From: Bigelowiella natans CCMP2755
Lineage: Eukaryota > Cercozoa > Chlorarachniophyceae
Reading direction: 5' to 3'
Length of the DNA: 64,000 bases
NCBI GenBank assembly: GCA_000320545.1
Contig: ADNK01002058.1
Location: forward strand, 40,001-104,000
The first letter of the stretch is position 1. Every line of letters begins with the position of its first letter. Positions 10,725 to 22,846 of this stretch are shown here, in pieces. Under the pieces are notes generated by a model. It worked only from the letters and a program-made list of their open reading frames with translations, ran no database searches and was not told the origin of the DNA. A program made the position numbers and the translations under genes.

Positions 10725-13005
10725 AAGAGAGAGAGAGAGAGATAGAGAGAGTGTGTAGAGAGAGAGCGAGAGAGGGGGACGGAAGGGGGGGGGAAGCACG
10801 CATTTGATACCGTCTAAAGCATAATGATCATTGAGGTGTTTCAAGGCCGTATAAGCTTCATCCGGGCCAGCAGTCCATCTCACGACCTCCTTTCCCCTGC
10901 ATCATCATACACGCGCCTCACGTAAGTAAGCTAAAAACTGATGATCATGATGGCAGTGGAGAGAGAAGCTAGCGGAGATGGTGAGGACGAAAAACATCCT
11001 GTCGCTGATATAAGTTCTTGCATGCATCGGCTACCACGTCATCCTTAAATTGTTGTGCAGCTCGCCATTGCGATTGAGACTCTGTTGGCACAAGTCCCAC
11101 AACTCAACACCTATGTGCGACAAGAGAGGAGAAGGAAGAGAAGAAAGAAGAGGGAGGAGGAGCAGGAAAATCGGTGTGAATTTGCTTGGTATGCTCAGAA
11201 GACCTGTATTCTGCCCCATCCATAGTAGTTAACTCTTGCTTCTACATTCAGCAACACGACACATCCCACCTGTCTGAGCACTGCACAGCTGTTCGAGAGA
11301 CAAGAGACTTCTGGAGTCATTTTTGTGCTTAGTGAGGGTATCATATGCCCACTTTGGCAGAGCCTGGAGGTAAACAAACACCAGCAAACAAAGCAGCAGC
11401 AAAACGAAAGAATATACTGATTATTTCCCAACGTGCACGTATCTGATATCGATTTGTGGTATGATCATGACCACGCAGCATCGATACAGGCCACTGAGCA
11501 CGACTACCTTCTTGGCGTCGAGATGGTTGGGATTATGGTAGCACATTGCGTATGCTAGTTCGCGCCAAGTTCCATATTCATCGTAGAATTTACCAGGACC
11601 TTACATAGAACAAGATAAACGAGCAGAGGAGTGTTCAGAGACTAAGGGGATGCTGCATATTGTTATAACTTTCTGGCTACAGCGGCTTCTATCCTACGAT
11701 GCACAAACTTGGTTCACTACTACCAGATTTGAAGTATGAATTCTTCTTCAAAGCTTCTGCGACGTCTCTTCCAACTCGGAAGGGAGAAATAATACCCAGG
11801 TTCAGGTAAGGCGACATTCTGGAAACGCCTGGGTAGTTTGAGCAACAACAACAACAACAACAACAACAACAAAAGCTTATCCGTGATTGTGTCGAAGTAT
11901 CGTTGGTTAGAAAAAGGGTTGAGGGGAATATCTATCTACCTTGAGAGTGGTGTAAAAGCGGGTTGTTTCGCTTGCTGGAATAGCTCGAGAGCCCTTTTCT
12001 CAAGAATCCGCTCCATCGTGCTAGTGCTGCGCGTGATCCACCTGATGAGGAAGGAAGAGTTCATTGCTAGGATCATCAAATTGACATATGACATCATCCT
12101 CATACTCATGATTATCATGCCGTCATCACTATCGTCACGTTTAAACCTCGATAAGGCAAACTTAGCAAGCCTCCCCTCATCCTCGCCCACAAGGTGCATT
12201 ATTATTTTGCCCCCCCCGCCTCACCTTTTGTGTTTGAAACAGGCTTCACGTTGAAGTCCACTTGGGAATCCTGGAGAAGATTTCTAGTAGACATGTTCTC
12301 TAGCTCATTATGCTTAAAAGGCATCGTAGCCAAAATCTCCTTCCCATGCGTACCATTTAATCGGAATTTGGGATCTAGGTCCGGAGGGTGTGGGTAAGCT
12401 TGCGCTAACCGAGACTTCCTGGCAGCTTCCGTGTTCTTACGAAATCGGAACGCTCTGCCACAGTCCGAAGGCTTTGTGAGGCGGGCAGGCAATATACACG
12501 ACGTGTCTACAGTGATGAGTGGCTTGTTCTTAACGCACGTATACAATTGCATGAATACGCCGAGATGCGGGTGCACAAACGGTTCGTCCGTAACAATTGC
12601 CACGGCTCTACTCGCGAGGGTGAGGTGCCATTGCTGCCTGGACCCTGGCTTCATCATTTGAAATGTGCACGGAATTCCGCGGCTCTTCAGAGTGGATTGG
12701 TACTCTCGCACAGAGTCGAGAACGAAGTGGGCTCGCCTGGACGTTGCATGTGCAGATTTGTCGTTGAAGAAAGAGTGTACCACAAGTGCAACATCGAATC
12801 GACGGCTCATATGGAGGGCGACATCGAGAGCAGGATTTTCATCCGCTCTAAGCGCAACTGTGCTAAGGTATAGCACGAAAGCTGCCGATGAGCTTGCGTT
12901 TGGCTTGCTCGCGCTCTTATCGATCCGAACGGGGCCGTTCCTGCGCACTACGCACCGTTCCTGGAGGAAGCTGGGTAGCTTCAGCTCCCCAATCACTGAA
13001 TTCAT
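9746..13005 (-). CDS. Class II CPD photolyase-like flavoprotein, divergent
   Basis: Ten exons in phase: 12225..13005, 11940..12066, 11724..11818, 11508..11599, 11270..11363, 11035..11110, 10811..10896, 10415..10479, 10176..10231 and 9746..10079. The start ATG at 13005 is the best in-frame choice; the frame is open upstream. The N-terminal antenna-type domain has VLYLSTVALRADENPAL. The FAD domain has RMSPYLNLGIISPFRV, TWRELAYAMC, LPKWAYDTLTKHKNDSRSLL, ELWDLCQQSLNRNGELHNNL, RMTWGKEVVRWTAGPDEA, LNDHYALDG and YGKVRTRSARSIAKRYDL, in class II order. Class II enzymes repair UV pyrimidine dimers with light. Two normally invariant blocks are changed: RDPNGY is LSPPSY and HDRPW is ADGPK. A C-terminal tail of about 90 residues carries QGSIIGHFQ, similar to a PCNA-binding box. 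Activity is therefore uncertain. Confidence 0.85.
10322..10402. repeat. (AAT/GAT)n microsatellite
   Basis: Imperfect ATA/ATG triplet array in the intron between photolyase exons 10415..10479 and 10176..10231. Confidence 0.9.
10674..10770. repeat. Compound (CT)n(GT)n(GA)n microsatellite
   Basis: Lies in the photolyase intron between exons 10811..10896 and 10415..10479. CT, GT and GA blocks follow one another. Confidence 0.95.
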
Positions 13006-13447
13006 GTATTGTTGTTTCGACCAGTGTCGATGGGGAGGCTTCCGAGGGGGAATTGCCCGTCGCTCCGGATTGTGAGACGTGTGGTGGACGATGATCACCT
13101 GCAGACATGTATCTGCGACAACGATATTTAGGTTGTCGCATCAAATAAAATACTTCAATTCAGGGGCAATGATCAGTTCCTGCTTATACATACTGCGACA
13201 ATGAATAATGTTGTCGTACCAGATAAGACGCCTATGTTCAACGGCTGAACAACTGCGTTTCGACAGCGGGGAACAGAGCACCTTCGTGGATACTCGGATC
13301 AGAACCAGGCGAGGGTGACTGAGGCGGGGGGCGAGCGGAGAAAGGAGAGAGGAGGAGGAGGAGGAAGTAGATGAATAGGAAGAAGCGTGAAGTAAATGTT
13401 GTAATCTGTTCAGATTCTCTAATGACAGTCTCTTTACTTGCAGACAA
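13006..13447. promoter_or_regulatory. Divergent 5' spacer with paired inverted repeats
   Basis: Shared upstream DNA of the photolyase (-) and the synthetase (+). Two inverted pairs are seen: TGCGACAAC at 13114..13122 with GTTGTCGCA at 13132..13140, and TGCGACAA at 13194..13201 with TTGTCGTA at 13211..13218. The pairs are about 80 bp apart with similar loops (9 bp). They could be operator-like sites. No TATA box is convincing. Confidence 0.45.
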
Positions 13448-14007
13448 ATGATGCAGTGTTTTCGGATGAGGGGGTTCTACGCCTCCTCGTTTCGGGAACA
13501 ATGGCTTCTGCGTGGAGACGCAAGAACGGCGTCCTATCGTGGACTTTGCAGGGACTATTCACGAAAAGTAGGGGTAGGGAAACGTAGTTTCGCTACAATT
13601 CGGAACAAGGCCACAATCAGGCTCCCCAACCTTCCACTGTTCCAAAAAGCGGCTGATCACTCCGTTTCGTCTCCGAGCAGAGTGGCGATTGTGAACGGGG
13701 GGGCAGGTGGGAAGGAGCTTACCTACACAGAGCTCTTAGCTGAAGCCGACTCGATGTCATCGTTGTTGGAGGACCACGGCGTGAAGAAAAGTGATCGAGT
13801 AGCGATATTGACCCCTAACGACGAGAGCTACGTGTGCGCTATGTGGGGGGTTTGGCACAAAGGAGGAGTTGCTGTCCCACTGTACAATAAGCACCCAATC
13901 AATGAGATGGAGTATTATGTGGAGGATAGGTTCGTAGTACCCTCTCCTCGTTGTCTTTCGTACTAATGTAATTCTGCAGCTTTCAGCAAAACGAAATTGT
14001 TGAACAA

Positions 14008-14044
<37 letters not shown>

Positions 14045-16340
14045 GGTTATAATGGTAGTGGTCTATATTCGTGTTGATTTAATTCCAATTAATTGCATGA
14101 AATTAGTGAGGCAAGCGCAATCCTTGTTCATCCGGACTTTAGGACTGTGGGGGAGCAGATCGCACAGAGGTATAGTATTCCATTGATACCAATCGAGGTG
14201 ACGCCCCCTTCCTTCGATGGCTTTGAGATAGAATTCGAGCTTTGGAACTCAGCAGACAGCGACGCCAATGCGATGATTATTTACACAAGCGGGACGACAG
14301 GCAAACCGAAGGGCGTCGTAACAACTCACTCAAACATACAGGCAATGATCACTGCATTGGTGGAAGCGTGGGAATGGCGGAGTGATGACCGTATCCTTCA
14401 CTTCTTGCCACTCCATCATGTGCACGGCATCGTCAACAAGCTGTTGTGTGCGCTATGGTCCGGAGCTTCAGTTGAGTTTTCGTCTTGCGGTGCGGAGCCA
14501 AGGGGACTCTGGGAACGCTTAGCGTCCAACGGTATAGACGGAGAGCGGCCGCTCACCTTGTTTATGGCCGTGCCAACGATCTACAGCCGAATGGTGGAGG
14601 AGACAGAGAGATGGAACGACGAAGAGAAGGCCGCCATTGCTCAAGGGGTCAAACAGGTGGGTTGATAGGGAGGAAAGGGGCTTAATTGTTGCTGTGATGG
14701 CTGTTGTAGTTCTCCTTCTTCTTCTTCTTCTTCTTCTTCTTCTTCTTCTTTTTATTTCTTCTTCTCTGTTCCGTTATGAGCAGTCACTCCCTCTTTCGCC
14801 CTTGTATTGCTCTTTCTCATCAGCTACGGTTGATGGTCAGCGGCTCTGCAGCATGTCCAACTCCTCTTATGGAAAAGTAATACAGTGCCCGTTGTAGTAA
14901 TAGTAGTGGCTGCATGTAGCAGCAGTAGTCCTGCTGCTATCTCTGCATCCCGAGGCAAAGTACTTTGTTCCCACGTGCTTGACGAGAGCGTTGGCAGCAT
15001 TCACACAGAATACTTCAGTTGATGGTTAGGTGTGCTGGTGGTGCTGTTCTCTACACACATAGATGGGAGAAAATCACAGGCCATAAGCTGCTCGAGCGCT
15101 ACGGCATGACAGAGATCGGTGCGGTATTTAGCATGTGGTGTGCGAGTGGTAGTAGGTAGATGCGCAAGAGATGCAATTTGCTCTGGTCCCTTCTCCTGCG
15201 TCATTATTAGTAGCCCTTTCATACCGATCAATCGCGCGTGCTATGCGGAGGTCAAAGGGCTAAGTATTCTGATGGTGATAATTAGGAATGGCGTTGTCGA
15301 ATTCATACCGGGGGACGAGACATGTACGCCGCATCTAATTTAATGATTAGCATATTCAACCATTAAAATCAGCTTCCGAAGCCACTGCTGCTTCATGTAG
15401 CGCTAGCAGTGTGCCGTGGTGGTTTCCCTAATAGCTCTGTTTTTCGTAAATCTGAATCTGTAAGATGTTACTGTTTTCATCCCGACCATACACTACATCG
15501 CATCTTAAGCACATAACCGTGAGCACAGCATTTCACGCCATTGTTCTTATCACCATCACTCTCTTATTCTATCATCATCATCATCATCATCATCGTCATC
15601 ATCATTGCTCCTCCTCCTCCTCCTCCTACCTATACAGCCTGGCTATGTTGGAAAGCCCCTTCCTGGAGTATCTGTTCGAGTTGTGGATATTGACACGGAG
15701 AAAGAAATCAACATCGTAATATATACATGCATCACGGAAGCATATCAAAACCATTCTCTGTTGTTTCATTAGTCATTGAATGAGCGATCATGACGTCGCA
15801 CACAAACAGGAGAGCGGGGAGCAAGGAGAGCTTCGTGTGAAAGGTCCCTGCGTGTTTAAGGTCAGAGGAGTTACTAGTAGCAGCAGGAGCGACAGTGTGT
15901 TAGTGAGACACGGATACATTGGGATGTTGTATCATTTTTCAGATTTGCTAGCATCAACAGTAACTTGTAGTAGGAGTAGTAGCAGTAGTAGTATAAGTAC
16001 TGCTATTAAAGCATCTTCGCCGAATTTCCCTCGAGAAGCGCACCTTTGATTCTCGACAACACCAGCACAGCACAAACAACATCAACACAAACAACAACTA
16101 CACAACCATAACCCCATTTCACTATCATCCCCACCGTACTACTCTCGTTGCTTCCTCCTCATTTCCACATACCCAGGAGTACTGGAACCGTCCCGAGGCA
16201 ACAAGGAAAGAGTTTGACGAGGAGAAGTGGTTCAAGACGGGCGATATCGTTCGCTATAATGCAGAGTTGCAGAGCTTTGCCATATGCGGCAGGTTGACCT
16301 ATTCTTGCTCTTCCATGCCACTTGTTCTCTTCCCAACGAT

Positions 16341-16374
<34 letters not shown>

Positions 16375-16690
16375 AGCCCTTCTTATGTGCACAGGGCATC
16401 GACTGATATGATCAAATCTGGCGGGTTTAAAATAAGCGCTTTGGAGATTGAGAGGTTGGATAATAATTGCTTAAATATTTCGGAAATTTCGAGGCCCAAC
16501 AGAATTCTCAACTGTGCGAAGTGTACAAAGCTGGGAGAGTATGGATGATTCGGAGAATAAAAAAGGCAGACGATTTTAAGACCATTAGGCGGTGGTGGCA
16601 GAGGAGGGACGATAATGTTGATGAATGCATGTGAAAAGATGATGATGATGACGATGATGATGATGATGGACGATAACGAGGATGAGGCAA

Positions 16691-16725
<35 letters not shown>

Positions 16726-17146
16726 CAGGGAGATCTTGAGCCATGAATCCGTAGCGGAAGTCGCTGTTTTAGGCGAATCGGACGAGACATGGGGGGAACA
16801 AGTAGTGGCTGTGATTCGGTGGAAGGGAGCAGATGGGACTTCATCCTCCCCATCTCTTGAATCTCTCCAAGAATTCCTGAAACCGAAGCTCGCCTCGTAT
16901 GCTTTCTGAGAGTGCTGTTTCGACTTGCATGTGGAACAATATCATTGATGCTGTCAGGATTTTCTGCCATGCCAAGCCCTTTATATCAACTGTTAGACGA
17001 TGCTTTAATCGTTTTTCCCTTCCTATACTCTCCCCGTTTCACCTAGGTATAAGATTCCTCGTAGGCTGTACGAGGTGGCAGTGATTCCAAAGAATGCCAT
17101 GGGCAAGATAAACAAGAAGACTTTGCTCCAACAAATCTCAACGTAA
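13448..17146 (+). CDS. ACSF3: ACSF3-type acyl-CoA (malonyl-CoA) synthetase
   Basis: Eleven exons, all in phase: 13448..13929, 14107..14656, 14824..14876, 15063..15118, 15286..15323, 15638..15715, 15810..15860, 16177..16292, 16395..16454, 16729..16896 and 17047..17146. An adenylate-forming enzyme: P-loop-like YTSGTTGKPKGVV, then HFLPLHHVHGIVN, LMVSGSAACP, LLERYGMTEIGMALSN, GYVGKPLPGV, the WFKTGDI aspartate, KSGGFKISALEIE and the catalytic lysine in PKNAMGKINKK. Order and wording match ACSF3/AAE13, which make malonyl-CoA or methylmalonyl-CoA from the free acid, in mitochondria in animals. The first about 55 residues are rich in Arg, Ser and Ala with few acids, consistent with a mitochondrial transit peptide. 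Introns carry AT, TTC, CAT and GAT repeats. Substrate is inferred from family. Confidence 0.93.
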
Positions 17147-17841
17147 TGCCATCCTTACATCAATGATGACAGCAATGCTGGAATCTTCTTTGCAAAGGAA
17201 TTTCGTATCTAAATATTTGTGCGTATTCAATGAATCGTAACGTGGCCATGCAACACATTTAGCACGCTGTGCGCAATTGAATTTGTTCGTTTCAGCTGTT
17301 CCATGCATTTTTATTTCATTCATGAACATGAATGCATTGTGACATGTATCGCGCGCCGAGCTGCGCGAGCAATGGCACGTGTCTCTTTGACATATGCATA
17401 GCATGCTTTGCTGTGCAATGGCAGTGGCACATAAAGATTGCAACGGCAGCTGTCGTTCATTGCATGCACCCTACTGACAGTTTCCTACACTTCAAAACAA
17501 TGCACTGTACATTGTACTGCTTCAGTGAATAGTGCGCCACTAGGCCACATCAGAAGTACTGTACAGAATGCGCGAAGCATAACGACGTTGATATCACTAG
17601 AGAAATGACTGAGGCACGTAATCATTGCGGTGCAGCTGGAGTTAGTTATCTATTTCAAGGATTCCTCCTATTTCTAAATCTGAAAATGATAAAGTAAGAC
17701 TATAGAATTCTATTCAAACTAAATCAGATATATCTCTTGCAAAAATAATATGCGGGCTGGATGGAGCGCATTGTTTTGCGAGACACACTTGACATAACAT
17801 TGTACGTACACTCAATCTCTCAATCGAGAAGGTATTTTTCT
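17147..17841. other. Convergent 3' spacer
   Basis: Between the stops of the synthetase (+) and the aldo-keto reductase (-). No gene. Dense in CATG, TGCATG, GCATGC-like words (about 17240-17480) and free of microsatellites. Confidence 0.5.
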
Positions 17842-18972
17842 CTAATTAAACCAAGTTAGATCAATGTACATGAACTTCTTTGCCTCTTCAGTACTCCTGA
17901 GCCCATCCATCATTGCCATGTCCTCGCTCGAGATGCTCCAAGAAAATACATCCAAATTGTCTTTCATGTGTTTAGGATTACCCGTCCCCGGAATAACTGC
18001 TGCGCCCTTTTGCACTAACCAACGAAGCAACACCTGGTAAGATGATTTACCATACTTCTCTGATATATGTTTGATTGTGCTAGATTTAGCGGCCTTTGCT
18101 TTCTCCATTGTCCCACCCACAGGATAGTAAGCAGTAACAGCAATATCATTCTCCAAACAGTAGTCGAAAATCTTATGTTGCGCAGGAGGAACGAAGGCAT
18201 TAAACTGGAATTGGTTGTTGGCAATAGGAGCAAGACCTAGCTCCGAAATTTCTTGCATTTGATGGATCATGAAATTGCTAACCCCAATGTTCCGCATCAC
18301 CCCCTTTTCGCGGAGTTCGGACAGAGCCTTCCATGTTTCTTGACGACATTCTTTATGGGAGAGGCCAGGTTTACACTTATTCCGCGCTATGGGCATCTTC
18401 GGTGCATGCATGAGCACCATGTCAATGTAATCCAGTCCTAGTTCTTCTAGAAAGGTCGGAACGACGTCCAACGCTGACTGATACCCGTAGTATGGGGGGA
18501 AGATCTTGGTTACGACGAATATCTCTTCACGGGGAACACCACGGTCAATGGCGTCCTGAATGCCTAATCCAACGGCACGATGGTTGCGATAGACGTGTGC
18601 GGTATCAATATGCCGCCCACCCTGAAGAAGGTACCATAGCACTGTGCGACGAACCAGAACGTCGTCGTACGCAGAATAGCGGCAGCACATTCCAATCCCA
18701 CTCAAAGGCATCTGATAGCCACCCGGCAACGGTGCGAATAACTCATTATCAGGACGAGACAACGGTTTCATATCCTTGGGCACTTCCGGAGTCCCTTTGG
18801 TTTTTCCATGACCGATAATGAGTGGTGGCAGACGTCCCTCTAAGAGAGGGCTCACAGTGGCGAAGATAATGCCGAAAGCCGATGGGTAGGTGCGCAGCCA
18901 TTCGAAGAAAACTGCGAGGATGAGTACGAGAAGTGGGATGATTCGACCACAACAAAGTCGTGTAATGCTCAT
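17842..18972 (-). CDS. Aldo-keto reductase with N-terminal membrane anchor
   Basis: A single-exon frame of 376 residues starting with ATG at 18972. The AKR catalytic tetrad is present: Asp123 and Tyr128 in GRHIDTAHVYRN, Lys156 in VVTKIF and His189 in VLMHAP; later motifs include GVSNFMIHQM, the QFQFNAF strand and the NADPH-binding end VIPGTGNPKHMKDN. The fold is a TIM barrel that reduces carbonyls with NADPH. The first about 45 residues are a hydrophobic segment (IIPLLVLILAVFFEWL) followed by another apolar stretch, so the enzyme is probably anchored in or targeted through a membrane. It lacks introns although its neighbours have many, which could mean a retrocopy or a late acquisition. Substrate unknown. 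Confidence 0.9.
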   Translation of the reverse strand: MSITRLCCGRIIPLLVLILAVFFEWLRTYPSAFGIIFATVSPLLEGRLPPLIIGHGKTKGTPEVPKDMKPLSRPDNELFAPLPGGYQMPLSGIGMCCRYSAYDDVLVRRTVLWYLLQGGRHIDTAHVYRNHRAVGLGIQDAIDRGVPREEIFVVTKIFPPYYGYQSALDVVPTFLEELGLDYIDMVLMHAPKMPIARNKCKPGLSHKECRQETWKALSELREKGVMRNIGVSNFMIHQMQEISELGLAPIANNQFQFNAFVPPAQHKIFDYCLENDIAVTAYYPVGGTMEKAKAAKSSTIKHISEKYGKSSYQVLLRWLVQKGAAVIPGTGNPKHMKDNLDVFSWSISSEDMAMMDGLRSTEEAKKFMYIDLTWFN

Positions 18973-19882
18973 CAGGTGTTCCGCGGTGATGCAACCGTTC
19001 GCTTTGGGGGCTTTCTCGAGTTCTATCCAAGTCCCCTCGCGGAGCGTGGCTTGCTGTGCGACAGTTCAGGGTGTGAGGCGAATCGTGACTAATAACGGTT
19101 CCGCGAGCCTTTTGGGTGATTTTCTCAAGAAAAAACGTCGAAAATCTGGCTTCCGCGGAAACGAACTGTAAAAGATTTTTCAAGAAAAAGTCGCCCAAAA
19201 CCGGCCTGGAATAGACGGGTCCAGGTCAGACAAGACTGGCTGCTAGGTTCTGGGACGAACAGTAAGGCACAAGGAAGGCTTCTGTGCAGTCGGGGATCCC
19301 CTGATTAACCCTAATGTTGGTTTGTCATCACAACTTCGAAATCCTCGGGTGAGGTTTCGTCGGGTTTCCGCCCGAGGTGTGGAGGCTCGTCCTCCCCCTC
19401 CAAAATCTGACTCACCCCGCACCAGTTCTCGCCAACTGCTTTTGAGAAGTACGGTAGCCCCAGGGTTTAATAGGCGTAAAGCTCCTCAGTTGTGCCTAGG
19501 ACTTCTGTGGGGCGTGGCCTTACCCGGGAAGACTTCATGGTCTGATGGGTTACCGGAAATATTTTTGCTCGGGTAGGGACCGAGGAGCTGAATAACCGGA
19601 AACATTGGAAAAAAAATGACTGAAAAGTGCCGCTACGAAATAGCAGGCACATGCGAATTGAAACTACGAGAAAACAATTCGTCGTATTGCTTCCTTTTTT
19701 CATCGCCCGATTTTCCTAAAAATTCTGTAATGTACACTGTCGCACCTGGGAAAGGGGTTGAACTTTGTTCGTTTTTTAACTGCAAATCGACCATGGACAG
19801 CCGGAACTCGCCGTCGTCTCTGAACAGGCCTTCCAGTTGTCAAGAGGGGGTGTCTTGATCTGTTGCATGGGGAATCCCTATT
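18973..19882. other. Divergent 5' spacer
   Basis: Upstream DNA of the aldo-keto reductase (-) and the nuclease-like gene (+). No coding exon supported. TGCGACAG occurs near 19058 and its complement CTGTCGCA near 19738, each toward one gene end. Otherwise nothing distinct. Confidence 0.4.
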
Positions 19883-21086
19883 ATGGAGGAAGAACCGAAC
19901 AGTGGAGACATAAAGACTAACACCAGCGAGACCATGCAGCGCACTTTGCGGCTTGCAACGTTCAACCTCCTTGCCCCTTGCTGTAAGTAGCCAGAGCTCG
20001 AGCTGCTTGTTGTTACAACATAGAGCTATGCTTCGCCCTAGCGTGAATGAAACAAATTATCCTTTACATGCACAGACAAGCAACATCACGGGCGAACGTC
20101 GGAAGCGTTTTATGACGACATTTGGACGAAACGTCAGAAGAAATGCCTTGAACTTCTGAAAGAGGTAGTCTGCCTACATGGATGCCTTCCAGACACACAC
20201 CTGATATTTGTCCGAAGAGACGTCATTACTTACTTTACTTTTTTCATAAGCTTGACTGAAACATAATCACACGCACAACACACACACATGGAGGGGGAGA
20301 GAGTGACCCATTACTCTATATCATCAACAGTCTCAAGCGGACATAATCTGCTTGCAAGAGTACTGGTTTGACAGCCCTGCCTTCCGAAACTTGTACGAGG
20401 CGAAAGATTCCGAAGTGGGTCTTGCCACCCGGTAATGGTTCCAACTGAAAAATATGTATGTGCTCTGCTAGTCTAGTTGCTGCAGCAACTAGACTAGCAA
20501 AGAGCGAAAGATAAAAAAACCTGCTTTCGAGATACGAGGAGAGTGTGCCTTAGCATTTTCTTTACCCTGATGGTGCAAAACTTCTACTATGCTGCGCTTC
20601 CCCACCATAGGTATGACTTTTATGGACTGAAACGGCCTCGCCATAAGGAGGACGGCGTAGGAATTTTTATCGATCGTCAAAAGATGAAAGTCTGACGCAA
20701 GCACCCACTCGTATATATAACATCAACATGGCGTTACACGGCATTAGTCGTGCTGGTCAAACCTGCTGGATGGCAAATATGAGGATTAGTGCGGCCTCTT
20801 ACCCCTCTTTTGTACTCTACTAGGTGAACGATGTGAGAAAGATCATTTATGGCTACCATGGCTTGCGTTGTGCCCTTCTCATTCACGCCTCTGTTCGAGA
20901 GGGAACGATATCACACCCCTCATCATCGTCTCCTCCGTCTGTATCATCACCTTCCTCTCCGTCTCCCTCTCCCTCTCAGCCCCCAAATGAGCGACAAATT
21001 ATTGTTGCAAATACGCATTTGACGTACCCTCATTCGAAAAGCGACGACAAGTTGCGGCTCAGGCAGGTAGTAATAGTCTAAGGGGC

Positions 21087-21131
<45 letters not shown>

Positions 21132-22224
21132 GTTGATTGTGCGCGTGCGTACTTATGTTCACCCTCTCACATCTTCTCTCTCTACTGCAGGCATCACATC
21201 TCTTGAAGGAATTGGAAAAATATGCTGTTGAGTGTGCGAAAAATAGTAAAAGCCAAAGTAGTTGCAACGAGTACACGAATCATCCATACAACCCCACACA
21301 AGGAGAGAGTGAGAGGAGATAATGAAAAAAGAGAATGAGAGAGAGAGAGAGAGAGAGATTCTAGGCCTTATCCTTCCATCAGAAAACCACAACAGCAATT
21401 TATCCAAGAAGGGAAGCATCATCCTCTTCTGAGAATCTGCCACGTGTTTTTCCAAGATAGTCATATTCTGTATTCCTATAATCCTCTCTCCTTCAACGCC
21501 AAACGGGGCAGCAGAGGAGCTAGGGATTTTTGTGCTGGGCGACTTCAACGGCGGCGACGATCATGTCTACAATCTCTTTCAAAAGGTCTATAGATATCTA
21601 AGCGGTAAATCAGGAGGGGGGGGGAGGGGGTTTCACTGCTGTTGGTGTGAGTGCAGCAAAATTATTTTCTTCAACCATGTTTCATCTGCGAGAATCACGA
21701 CCTGAGATGATCATTAAAATCATCATTCTCAAGATATCGACACTACTTAAACATGCAATGCTAGGCGGGATTCGCGTCCTCGTATGGTCAACAGCATGGT
21801 GGCAAAGAAGCTGCCGTTACGCATTTGACACATGAGGGTACAGCAGTAGGAGTGGACTTCATTTGGTACCACGCTCGTACTCTGTGTAGATGTTACTACT
21901 TTTACTGTTACCGCTACTACAACCACTTACAACAAATGCCGTGATTCTTCTAAAGACGGATGGAGAGAAACAATCGTTAATATCCCTGCTGTTCTGTGAA
22001 CGTATGACGCCTGTCATCTTTGTGTAGCCCCCCCCCCCCCCCCCAAGTTCCTGTTCGTTCATGAGAAACGCTATTGCTTTTGCGTCTACTGCTTGCAGGT
22101 ACCGCACGTGGAACCTTGGCAATGGGAACCTTCACAGTAATACCTTAAGCATTAACAAAGACTCGCCCATCTTCTTTGTCGTTTGCTTGGAAATGTACAT
22201 TTACATGCATGTGCTGGTCTCTTT

Positions 22225-22306
<82 letters not shown>

Positions 22307-22846
22307 GCTTAAACGGCAAGGGTCATTAGTATTAATACTTATCTTCGCGTCTCCCTCAAATGTCATTTCTTTTGCTATTTGCACGTTATTCTCATCAAAC
22401 CAATAGATCAGGGGGGGGAAACAGATGGTGCTGCTGGGGGCATTAATAAAAATGAAAGCAAGAAGGTGGAGAGTAAAATGACGATTACCGTGAATAAATC
22501 GTTCGCTCTCCCAAAGAAGGACTCTACTGAGGTATGAGATATACATTAAAAGCAACACACAAAAAATAGAATACGAAATTTCTGTCAATTTTTGATTTCG
22601 GAGAGTATGAGCGCTTTGATACTGAAGATTGATACGCTTCTGGGAAATATTATTAATATTCTGCAAGCTCACAATCATATTGATGTCGTCATGCAGCATC
22701 ATGGATGATGTGCACCATTGCTACAGACTTGGCCTTCAGGCTTCATGGCGTCAGATCATCGTCCAATAGTTTCTGAGTTTCATTTAGGACTGCTGCACAA
22801 TGATGATGACAATCAAGATGCACGTTCACAAACATCCTCGTCATAA
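19883..22846 (+). CDS. Endonuclease/exonuclease/phosphatase family protein
   Basis: Eleven exons: 19883..19982, 20076..20164, 20331..20431, 20611..20689, 20824..21066, 21191..21245, 21512..21585 (acceptor may be 21515), 21765..21865, 22099..22136, 22407..22531 and 22727..22846; phases agree throughout. The EEP fold is marked by LRLATFNLLAPCYK at the N-terminus, the metal-binding glutamate in IICLQEYW, RCALLIHA, VANTHLTYPHSKSDDK, the catalytic GDFNGG, VDFIW and the terminal MASDHRPIVSEF with the Asp-His pair. Metal-dependent phosphodiesterases of this sort include CCR4-type deadenylases, nocturnin and Angel; I cannot choose among them. A Ser/Pro-rich insert lies in the fifth exon. No signal peptide. 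Introns hold GA, CT/GT and poly-C tracts. Confidence 0.85.
22229..22301. repeat. (CT)n(GT)n microsatellite
   Basis: Lies in the last-but-one intron of the EEP-family gene (between 22136 and 22407). Confidence 0.95.

Noticed and set aside
12547-13094. Plus-strand frames of about 68-136 codons
   Set aside because: Shadows of the large first photolyase exon on the opposite strand.
16692-16722. AT runs as replication origin or TATA promoter
   Set aside because: This run and those at 14012, 48566 and 62224 are inside introns and look like ordinary microsatellites.
22145-22702. Minus-strand frame of 185 codons including Thr-His repeats
   Set aside because: Antisense to EEP-gene introns and to a CT/GT repeat, with no domain.
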